A stretch of DNA of 64,000 nucleotides from Nocardioides sp. (GTDB taxonomy: Bacteria > Actinomycetota > Actinomycetes > Propionibacteriales > Nocardioidaceae). The notes under the pieces are model-generated. The model was not told the DNA's origin. It did no database searches and saw only the letters and a program-made list of their open reading frames with translations. Where the stretch lies: the NCBI RefSeq assembly GCF_029937575.1, contig NZ_JAPYPS010000004.1, forward strand, positions 16,624 through 80,623, in the 5' to 3' direction. This document shows, piece by piece, positions 16,650 to 23,110 of this stretch (the stretch's first letter is position 1; each line of letters opens with the position of its first letter). The position numbers and the translations under genes are program-made.

Positions 16650-18059
16650 TCAGTACCGCCACCTCAGCGAGGCGACCGTCTCCTCGGGCGTGTGCTCGGC
16701 CGCCCACGCGGCGTCGGCGTCGCGGACGGCGACGAAGGCACCGAGTAGCTCCTCACCGAGGACGTCGCGGACGAGTTCGCTGGCGAGCAGGTGGACGCGC
16801 TGCTCCTCGTGCGTCGTGGCCAGGGCCGTGATCCCGGCCGCCGCGCGCGCGGCGTCGTCCCAGCCGCCGACGTCGTCCTGCACGGGGTCGGGCAGAGCGG
16901 CCCCGGCGCCGTCGCGGACCCCGGCGAGACCGGCGGCGATCGTGACGGCGAGCGCGAGGTAGGGGTTGGCCGAGGCGTCGCACGCCTTGAGCTCGACGTT
17001 GGTGTGCTCGGTGCCGAGCAGCGGGGACGACGGCACCAGCCGCAGCACGGCCTCGCGGTTCTCGACTCCCCAGAAGCGGTAGGCGCCGGCCCAGAAGCCG
17101 GGGCGACGCCGCATCAGCGAGCCCGTCGTGGGGGCGGTGACCGCGACCAGCCCGGGGAGCTCGCGCAGCAAGCCGGCCAGGTAGTCGCGCCCGGTCGTGG
17201 AGAGCCCGTGCTCGTCGGAGTCGGACTCGGTGCCGGTCAACGCGTTGCGCCCGTCGCGGACCAGGGAGGTGTGCAGGTGCCAGCCGTTGCCGGCGCCGTC
17301 GGTGGTGGTGATCGGGGCGAAGCTGACGCGCAGACCATGCGCGCGGGCGGCGGCGTGGATCGTCTGGCGCGCCAGCACCTGGGTGTCGGCCATCGCGAGC
17401 GGATCCAGGGCATCGAGGGCGATCTCGACCTGCGCTCCGCCGTACTCGGCGTGGAGCTGGCCGATCGAGATCCCGTGCGCGGCCAGGTCGCCGAGCAGCT
17501 GATGGACGAACTCGTCCACGTCACGCAGGGCGTTGGGTGAGTAGACGGGACCACGGTGGGCCGGGCGCCAGTCGTTGCCCTGGGGGTCGGCCAGCAGGTC
17601 GTCGCGGACGACGACCATCTCGATCTCGAAGCCGGCCCGCACCTCGAAGCCCGCCGCTGCCGCGGCCGCCACCTGCCGCTCGAGCACGGCTCGCTGGCAG
17701 TAGGGCCACGGTCCACCGTCGGCGGCGACCTGGCGGCCGTTGACCCAGGCCTGACCGAGCTGGCCGGCCAGCGGGGTCACGTCGGCGGCGGACTCGATGA
17801 CGGGCACCAGCCGGACGTCGCCCGACGGCGTGGCGATCCCCTCGAAGGCGAACGTGACCGCGTCGTGGGAGTCGAAGACCGCGAAGGTCGAGGAGATGCC
17901 GACGCCCTTGCGCGCCGCGGTCGCCAGCCCCGCCGTCGGCACGGTGCGCGAGCGGACCGTGCCGTTGTTGTCCACCCACCCGATCGTCACCCCCCGCACC
18001 CCTTGCTGCTCGAGGGCCGCGGTCAGGGCGTCGAGGTCGGGCTGCGGGGCCGTGGTCAT
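16650..18059 (-). CDS. Glutamine synthetase family protein (GlnA-like ligase)
   Basis: 469 aa. N-terminal beta-Grasp domain (WVDNNGTVRSRTVP) and C-terminal catalytic domain with GNGWHLHTSLV, RRRPGFWAGAYRFWGVENREAVLRL and the C-terminal metal/ATP region. The divergence from housekeeping GlnA (missing adenylylation loop, altered GSGMHVH motif) suggests a ligase for another amine, such as the gamma-glutamylpolyamine synthetases of actinobacteria; the substrate is not readable. The start is the ATG at 18059, 7 nt after TAGCGT. Upstream lies a paired-palindrome element centred at about -63 and -114. Confidence 0.88.
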   Translation of the reverse strand: MTTAPQPDLDALTAALEQQGVRGVTIGWVDNNGTVRSRTVPTAGLATAARKGVGISSTFAVFDSHDAVTFAFEGIATPSGDVRLVPVIESAADVTPLAGQLGQAWVNGRQVAADGGPWPYCQRAVLERQVAAAAAAGFEVRAGFEIEMVVVRDDLLADPQGNDWRPAHRGPVYSPNALRDVDEFVHQLLGDLAAHGISIGQLHAEYGGAQVEIALDALDPLAMADTQVLARQTIHAAARAHGLRVSFAPITTTDGAGNGWHLHTSLVRDGRNALTGTESDSDEHGLSTTGRDYLAGLLRELPGLVAVTAPTTGSLMRRRPGFWAGAYRFWGVENREAVLRLVPSSPLLGTEHTNVELKACDASANPYLALAVTIAAGLAGVRDGAGAALPDPVQDDVGGWDDAARAAAGITALATTHEEQRVHLLASELVRDVLGEELLGAFVAVRDADAAWAAEHTPEETVASLRWRY

Positions 18060-18066
18060 GGGTTCG

Positions 18067-18072
18067 ACGCTA
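18067..18072 (-). promoter_or_regulatory. Leaderless -10 box of the glutamine synthetase-like gene
   Basis: TAGCGT on the minus strand, 7 nt before the ATG at 18059. Confidence 0.45.
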
Positions 18073-18107
18073 CTGCGCCGACCGCTGAGCCGTCGTGGTG
18101 CGGGCGT

Positions 18108-18188
18108 GTCCAGACGCCACAATTGTGGCGTTTGGACCGGGTTCTGAGCCGAAACCGTGCAACAACTCCACAATTGTGGGATCTCGAC
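18108..18188. repeat. Paired-palindrome element, copy 1 (81 bp)
   Basis: Two 30-bp palindromes centred on AATT at 18122.5 and 18173.5, exactly 51 bp apart, separated by a 21-bp spacer. The first is nearly perfect: half-sites GTCCAGACGCCACAA and GTCCAAACGCCACAA (14 of 15 pairs). The second has halves GCAACAACTCCACAA and GTCGAGATCCCACAA. It lies between the glutamine synthetase start and the end of the small membrane protein gene. Confidence 0.9.
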
Positions 18189-18227
18189 ACCAGGACTGTC
18201 GCAGCACACCGACCTTCCTGCTCGACC

Positions 18228-18551
18228 TCAGACCACGTCGTGACCGGCCAGCAGGATCACCAGGATCGCCGCGAGTGCGGTCAGCCCGCTCCCCAGCACC
18301 CCGCGCGCCATCCACTTCACCCGGCGCCGGTTGCGCAGCAGGTAGGCCGCGCCGATGAGCAGCACCACGAGGGCCACGACCGGACCGCGGCGGGTGACGG
18401 CTCCGACGTACACCGCACCGGCGCCGATCACGATCCCGACGAGGACCTGCACGATCGCCTCGCTGCGAGGCGTCGGGGGCGGGGCCGGCCGCTGGGCTCG
18501 CTGGGTGGCCTGGGACCTGACAGCTCGCAGGGTCGAGAAGAGGCCGGCCAT
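18228..18551 (-). CDS. Small integral membrane protein
   Basis: 107 aa with three predicted membrane segments (AIVQVLVGIVIGAGAVYVGAV, GPVVALVVLLIGAAYLL, GSGLTALAAILVILLAG) after a basic, Pro-rich N-terminus. Function unknown. The ATG at 18551 is 6 nt after TAGCGT. It is divergent from the carbonic anhydrase gene with only 22 bp between start codons. Confidence 0.7.
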   Translation of the reverse strand: MAGLFSTLRAVRSQATQRAQRPAPPPTPRSEAIVQVLVGIVIGAGAVYVGAVTRRGPVVALVVLLIGAAYLLRNRRRVKWMARGVLGSGLTALAAILVILLAGHDVV

Positions 18552-18573
18552 GCCCTGACGCTAGCGTCAGTGC
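18552..18573. promoter_or_regulatory. Overlapping divergent leaderless promoters
   Basis: The 14-bp palindrome TGACGCTAGCGTCA (18556-18569) contains a TAGCGT -10 box on each strand (minus 18558-18563, plus 18562-18567) that share the central TA. Each is 6 nt from its own start codon (18551 minus, 18574 plus). Only one polymerase could melt this region at a time. Confidence 0.6.
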
Positions 18574-19104
18574 GTGAATCTCTTCTCCTTCGAGGGCAAG
18601 CACCCCGTCGTCCACCCCGACGCGTTCGTCGCCCCGACGGCGACGCTCATCGGCGACGTGACCGTCGAGGCCGGGGCCTCGATCTGGTACGGCGTGGTGA
18701 TCCGCGCCGACATCTGCACCGTCGTGGTCCGCGCCGGGACCAACGTGCAGGACAACTCCGTGCTCCACGCCGCACCCGAGGCGACGCTGACCATCGGTCC
18801 CGACGCCACCATCGGGCACGGGTGCGTCGTGCACTGCGAGGAGGTGGGCGAGAAGGCACTGATCGGCAACGGCAGCACCCTGCTCGACGGTGCCCGGGTC
18901 GGTGCCGGCACCCTCGTCGCCGCGGGCTCGGTGGTGACCCCCGGCGCCGTGATCCCCGCGGGAGTCGTGGCAGCAGGGATCCCGTGCAAGGCGACCAAGC
19001 CGATCGAGGGGACCTCCTCGGAGTTCTGGGTCGAGACCAACGCGACCTACTACCGCGAGCTCGGCCAACGCCACGCCGCGGGCGTGGCACCTGTGCAACC
19101 GTGA
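18574..19104 (+). CDS. Gamma-class carbonic anhydrase family protein
   Basis: 176 aa left-handed beta-helix of hexapeptide repeats (VVHPDAFVAPTATLIGDVTVEAGASIWYGVVIRAD). The metal-ligand pattern of gamma-CAs is present: NSVLHA, then GHGCVVHCEEVG. Members hydrate CO2 or act as metal-binding acyltransferase-like proteins; activity is not certain from sequence. GTG start at 18574 behind a TAGCGT box. The following MFS gene begins 49 bp downstream. Confidence 0.9.
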   Translation: MNLFSFEGKHPVVHPDAFVAPTATLIGDVTVEAGASIWYGVVIRADICTVVVRAGTNVQDNSVLHAAPEATLTIGPDATIGHGCVVHCEEVGEKALIGNGSTLLDGARVGAGTLVAAGSVVTPGAVIPAGVVAAGIPCKATKPIEGTSSEFWVETNATYYRELGQRHAAGVAPVQP

Positions 19105-19153
19105 GCGTCCTTCTCGGGTTGCTCGACCTCTGCTTCGCGCACGTGGACCTGCC

Positions 19154-20470
19154 GTGAGGGAGCGGCTTCGCGGACTCGTCGCCGACACCCGACCGCTGCG
19201 CAACGACCACTTCCGGCGGCTGTGGACCGCCAACATCATCACGGTCATCGGCGCCCAGCTGACGGTGGTCGCCGTCCCGGCGCAGATCTACGCCGACACC
19301 GGCTCCTCGGCGTACGTCGGACTGACCGGACTCTTCGGGCTCGTGCCGCTCGTCGTCTTCGGACTGTGGGGCGGCGCGCTCGCCGACGTCTTCGACCGCC
19401 GCACCCTGCTGATCATCTCGACGTCGGGGCTGATCGGGACCAGCGCTCTGTTCTGGGTCCAGGCCGCCCTCGGGAGCACCGACGTGTGGCTCCTGCTGTG
19501 CCTGTTCTCGGTGCAGCAGGCGTTCTTCGGGATCAACCAGCCCACACGCAGCGCCGTGCTCCCGCGGCTGCTGCCGCCCGACCTGCTGCCCGCGGCCAAC
19601 TCGCTGAACATGACGGTGATGATGGCCGGCGGCATCGCCGGCCCTCTCGTCGCCGGGATCCTGATCCCGTTCATCGGCCTCGAGTGGCTCTACTTCATCG
19701 ACACCATCACCCTCTTCGCCACGCTGTCGGCGGTCGTGCGGCTGCCGTCGCTGCGCATCGAACGGCCCGAGGGCGCCGGCGGCCTCGGGCGTGCCCCGAC
19801 CCCCGGGCTGCGCTCGGTGGTGGAGGGCTTCACCTTCCTGCGGACCCAACCGGTGCTGATGATGTCCTTCGTCGTCGACCTGATCGCGATGGTCTTCGGG
19901 ATGCCGCGGGCGTTGTTCCCCGAGATCGCCTCGGAGTCCTTCGACGGTCCGGACGCCGGCGGGCTCGCCTTCGCGTTCCTGTTCGCCGCCATCCCGATCG
20001 GCGCCGTGGTCGGAGGCGTGCTGTCCGGCTGGGTGTCGCGGGTCGAGGCTCAGGGGCGTGCGGTGGTCGTCTGCATCCTCGTGTGGGGTGCGGCGATGGT
20101 CGGGTTCGGTGTCGCCGTCGGCATCGCCGGAGCCTCCGCCTCGTTGCGCACCACGATGCTAGTCGCCGCCGTGCTCCTGCTCGCCGTCGGCGGCGCCGCC
20201 GACATGGCCTCGGCCGCCTTCCGGTCCTCGATGCTGCAGACCGTGGCGACCGACGAGATGCGCGGTCGGCTCCAAGGCATCTTCATCGTCGTGGTCGCCG
20301 GTGGGCCGCGCGTGGCCGACGTGGCGCACGGAGCGTCGGCTGCCCTCATCGGTACGGCGGCCGCGGCGGCCGGCGGTGGGGTGCTGGTCGTCGTGGGCGT
20401 GGTCGTCGCGGCCCTCGCCGTGCCGTCGTTCGTGCGCTACCGCGTGACGCGGGTGCCCGAGACCGGCTGA
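19154..20470 (+). CDS. MFS transporter, EntS-like exporter
   Basis: 438 aa with about 12 membrane segments. NDHFRRLWTANIITVIGAQLTVVAVPAQIY at the N-terminus and GLVPLVVFGLWGGALADVFDRRTLL (the MFS loop 2-3 motif) match the MFS_3/EntS enterobactin-exporter group. LQTVATDEMRGRLQGIFIVV near the C-terminus is also typical. It probably exports a siderophore or drug. The GTG start at 19154 has no clear Shine-Dalgarno. It may be read through from the carbonic anhydrase gene. Confidence 0.88.
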   Translation: MRERLRGLVADTRPLRNDHFRRLWTANIITVIGAQLTVVAVPAQIYADTGSSAYVGLTGLFGLVPLVVFGLWGGALADVFDRRTLLIISTSGLIGTSALFWVQAALGSTDVWLLLCLFSVQQAFFGINQPTRSAVLPRLLPPDLLPAANSLNMTVMMAGGIAGPLVAGILIPFIGLEWLYFIDTITLFATLSAVVRLPSLRIERPEGAGGLGRAPTPGLRSVVEGFTFLRTQPVLMMSFVVDLIAMVFGMPRALFPEIASESFDGPDAGGLAFAFLFAAIPIGAVVGGVLSGWVSRVEAQGRAVVVCILVWGAAMVGFGVAVGIAGASASLRTTMLVAAVLLLAVGGAADMASAAFRSSMLQTVATDEMRGRLQGIFIVVVAGGPRVADVAHGASAALIGTAAAAAGGGVLVVVGVVVAALAVPSFVRYRVTRVPETG

Positions 20471-20478
20471 GTCCACCG

Positions 20479-20484
20479 TAGGAT
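20479..20484 (+). promoter_or_regulatory. Leaderless -10 box of the SDR gene
   Basis: TAGGAT, 6 nt before the GTG at 20491. Confidence 0.45.
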
Positions 20485-20490
20485 CCGCGG

Positions 20491-21981
20491 GTGATCGACC
20501 CCGACGACCTCGCCGCGACCCTGCGCGTCCTCGGGCAGCTGCACACGGTCCCCGAGGACCACCCCGACCACGTCCAGGTCAAGCGGGCGGCCTCCCACAT
20601 GTACAAGGCGCTCAAGCGCGACCGGCGCGCCGCCAAGCGCGCCGAGGAGCTCGCCCACGACCGTGCCGTCACCGAGGCCACTGCCACCGGGTCGCCGCTG
20701 CGCATCGACGACGAGACCGAGGGGACGCTGCTCACCACTCCCACGTCGGGCGCCTTCGCCGGCGAGCTGATCAACCCGCGTGGGTGCTACATCTGCAAGG
20801 ACGACTACACGCTGGTCGACGCGTTCTACCACTGGCTGTGCCCGACGTGCGCTGCTCGCTCCCACGCCAAGCGCGACCAGGGCACCGACCTGAGCGGGCG
20901 GCGCGCGCTGCTCACCGGGGGGCGCGCCAAGATCGGGATGTACATCGCGCTGCGCCTCCTGCGCGACGGTGCCCACCTGACGATCACGACGCGCTTCCCC
21001 CACGACGCCGTACGGCGCTACTCCTCGCTGCCCGACGCCGCCGACTGGATCGGGCGGCTCAAGATCGTCGGGATCGACCTGCGCGACCCGACCCAGGTGG
21101 TCGCGCTGGCCGACGACGTCGCGGCGGCCGGGCCGCTCGACGTCCTGATCAACAACGCCTGCCAGACCGTGCGGCGCTCCCCCGGCGCCTACGCGCCCCT
21201 CGTCGCTGCCGAGGCCGAGCCGCTCCCGGACGCGATCGCCGGGCAGGACCTCCCGGAGATGGTGCGCTTCGACCGGATCTCCGAGGCCCACCCCGCCGCG
21301 ATCGCTGGTGCCCTGTCACGCGAGGCCGTGGCCGCTCACGACGGCGAGTCGCTCGACCACGCCCGCGCCTCCCACTCGGCCGCGACGCTGACCGCACTGG
21401 CCCTGAAGGCCGGGCACGCCTCGCTGGACGCCCACCTCGCCGGCACCGCCGTCGATGCCGGTGGGCTGCTGCCCGACCTCCAGACCACCAACTCCTGGAC
21501 CCAGACCGTCGACGAGGTCGACCCGATGGAGCTGCTCGAGGTGCAGCTGTGCAACTCGGTCGCCCCGTTCCTCCTGGTCTCCCGGCTGCGTCCCGCGCTG
21601 GCCGCGGCAGCCTCCGCGGCCGCGTCAGGGCGAGCCCACGTGGTCAACGTGTCGGCGATGGAGGGACAGTTCTCGCGGCGCTACAAGGGCGCCGGGCACC
21701 CGCACACCAACATGGCCAAGGCCGCGCTCAACATGATGACGCGCACCTCGGCGGGCGAGATGTTCGAGACCGACCAGATCCTGATGAACGCCGTCGACAC
21801 CGGGTGGATCACCGACGAGCGCCCCCACCAGGACAAGCTCCGGATCGCCGCCGAGGGGTGGCACGCGCCGCTCGACCTCGTCGACGGTGCAGCCCGCGTC
21901 TACGACCCGGTCGTGCGGGGCGAGGCGGGCGAGGACCTGCACGGGCACTTCCTGAAGGACTACGACCCCTCGCCCTGGTGA
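20491..21981 (+). CDS. SDR-like oxidoreductase with N-terminal helical domain and zinc knuckle
   Basis: 496 aa, twice a normal SDR. Residues 1-90 are helical and charged. Residues 99-120 form C-x2-C-x14-C-x2-C (GCYICKDDY, LCPTCA), a probable zinc ribbon. The Rossmann domain starts at LLTGGRAKIGMYIALRL and includes LIDVLINNAC-type core LDVLINNACQT and VNVSAMEGQF. The canonical YxxxK reads TNMAK, so the catalytic Tyr is replaced while the Lys stays. An insertion of about 120 residues separates the NNAC motif from the active site. The function is unknown; an atypical dehydrogenase or an NAD(P)-binding sensor is possible. Confidence 0.82.
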   Translation: MIDPDDLAATLRVLGQLHTVPEDHPDHVQVKRAASHMYKALKRDRRAAKRAEELAHDRAVTEATATGSPLRIDDETEGTLLTTPTSGAFAGELINPRGCYICKDDYTLVDAFYHWLCPTCAARSHAKRDQGTDLSGRRALLTGGRAKIGMYIALRLLRDGAHLTITTRFPHDAVRRYSSLPDAADWIGRLKIVGIDLRDPTQVVALADDVAAAGPLDVLINNACQTVRRSPGAYAPLVAAEAEPLPDAIAGQDLPEMVRFDRISEAHPAAIAGALSREAVAAHDGESLDHARASHSAATLTALALKAGHASLDAHLAGTAVDAGGLLPDLQTTNSWTQTVDEVDPMELLEVQLCNSVAPFLLVSRLRPALAAAASAAASGRAHVVNVSAMEGQFSRRYKGAGHPHTNMAKAALNMMTRTSAGEMFETDQILMNAVDTGWITDERPHQDKLRIAAEGWHAPLDLVDGAARVYDPVVRGEAGEDLHGHFLKDYDPSPW

Positions 21982-22027
21982 CGGCAGCTTCTCCGCCTCG
22001 GATGTGAGACTGCCACCACCCACCAGG

Positions 22028-22531
22028 TCACCTCCCCAGCAACCCCCGCACGTACGCCGCCTGCCCGACGTGCTGCAGGTCGTCGTTGACGACGCTGACC
22101 AGCCGGGCGCCGAGCGTCACCGGCGGGTCCCACCGGTCGTCGACGACCCGGTCGAGCTCGTCGGCCGTGAGGCCGTCGAGGTAGCCCACGGTGCGCGTGT
22201 GCACGGCGTCGAGGTACTCCAGCAGCAGCCCGGTCTCCCACGTGCCGGCACCCACCTCGTCGCTCGACTGCCCGAAGCCGATCGACCCCGCGTCGTACGG
22301 GAGTGCGAAGCGCCCGACGTAGTCCTGGGCGGTGTAGACCTGCTGGGTGCCGGCCACGTCGGCGACGTGGTCGTCCTGCACGCGCGTCAGGTGCCAGACC
22401 AGCCAGCCGATCGGGTTGGCCTCGGGCCGGGGGCGGTGGGCGAGGTCCTCCGGCGAGAGGCCCTCGAGCGCCGCCTCGGCGCTCTCCCTCACCCGGTCGA
22501 AGGCGTCTGCCAGCAGCTCAGTAGGCGTCAT
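22028..22531 (-). CDS. DinB-like / mycothiol-dependent transferase family protein
   Basis: 167 aa four-helix bundle. HLTRVQDDHVADVAG (about residue 47) and DLQHVGQAAYVRG at the C-terminus hold the His residues that form the metal triad of DinB/MDMPI-like proteins. In actinobacteria these often use mycothiol as cofactor in detoxification. The ATG at 22531 is 6 nt after TAGGTT. Divergent from the lipoprotein gene (52 bp apart). Confidence 0.85.
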   Translation of the reverse strand: MTPTELLADAFDRVRESAEAALEGLSPEDLAHRPRPEANPIGWLVWHLTRVQDDHVADVAGTQQVYTAQDYVGRFALPYDAGSIGFGQSSDEVGAGTWETGLLLEYLDAVHTRTVGYLDGLTADELDRVVDDRWDPPVTLGARLVSVVNDDLQHVGQAAYVRGLLGR

Positions 22532-22537
22532 GCCTCG

Positions 22538-22577
22538 AACCTACGCCGCGACCCAGGCTTGGCCGGTCGCCTACGGT
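22538..22577. promoter_or_regulatory. Divergent leaderless promoters (DinB / lipoprotein)
   Basis: TAGGTT on the minus strand (22538-22543) lies 6 nt before the ATG at 22531. TACGGT on the plus strand (22572-22577) lies 6 nt before the GTG at 22584. Both are followed by the same 6 nt, CGAGGC. Confidence 0.5.
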
Positions 22578-22583
22578 CGAGGC

Positions 22584-23036
22584 GTGAGCCTCTTGCTGCG
22601 CCTCGTCGCGACCGTCGCCCTGGCCCTGCCGCTGGCGGCCTGCGCCGGAGCGCCTGCTGAGGAGGTCGGCGACGCACAGGTCTTCGTGCCTGACGCCGCG
22701 CCGGACGACGGCACCCCCACCGGCCGCAGCGCCTGCGACCTCGTCGTGGCCGGGATCGAGGCGTTCAACCGCGGCGAGCTCGTGGAGACCGTCGCGCGCT
22801 TCGAGGAGGCGGTCCCGCTCGCCGAGGCCGAGGACGAGGCCGCCGGCACCCAGGCCTCGGCCGACCTGCTGGAGGCCGTGGAGTACTACGCCGAGCTGCC
22901 GGCCGACGAGTACCTGGCCGCCTCGGCCGGGTCGCCGGACTTCGCGAGGTACCAGGCGATCACGCTCGGCCTGTGCGGCTCCGGGGAGCCGCAGGTGCCA
23001 GGTCAGCCCGACGACGAGGGCGGCGTCCAGGCCTGA
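22584..23036 (+). CDS. Putative lipoprotein
   Basis: 150 aa. The ORF track places the start far upstream; the GTG at 22584 gives a lipoprotein signal LLRLVATVALALPLAAC with lipobox LAAC and lipidated Cys near residue 19. The mature part is acidic and Ala-rich, with CDLVVAGIEAF and a C-terminal GLCGSG that could form a disulfide. Helical character suggests a small extracytoplasmic binding or structural protein; function unknown. Confidence 0.75.
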   Translation: MSLLLRLVATVALALPLAACAGAPAEEVGDAQVFVPDAAPDDGTPTGRSACDLVVAGIEAFNRGELVETVARFEEAVPLAEAEDEAAGTQASADLLEAVEYYAELPADEYLAASAGSPDFARYQAITLGLCGSGEPQVPGQPDDEGGVQA

Positions 23037-23043
23037 TGGGGAT

Positions 23044-23059
23044 GACCGTCGGGACGGTC
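23044..23059. terminator. GACCGTC inverted repeat between convergent genes
   Basis: GACCGTC-GG-GACGGTC lies just past the lipoprotein stop and before the convergent RelA-fusion stop at 23111. It is a plausible bidirectional terminator, though the 2-nt spacer forces some pairs open. Confidence 0.35.
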
Positions 23060-23110
23060 CCTGACGGAAGTCAGCTCTGCGGGGCCTGAAGCCTTGACCT
23101 TCCTCGGGGC

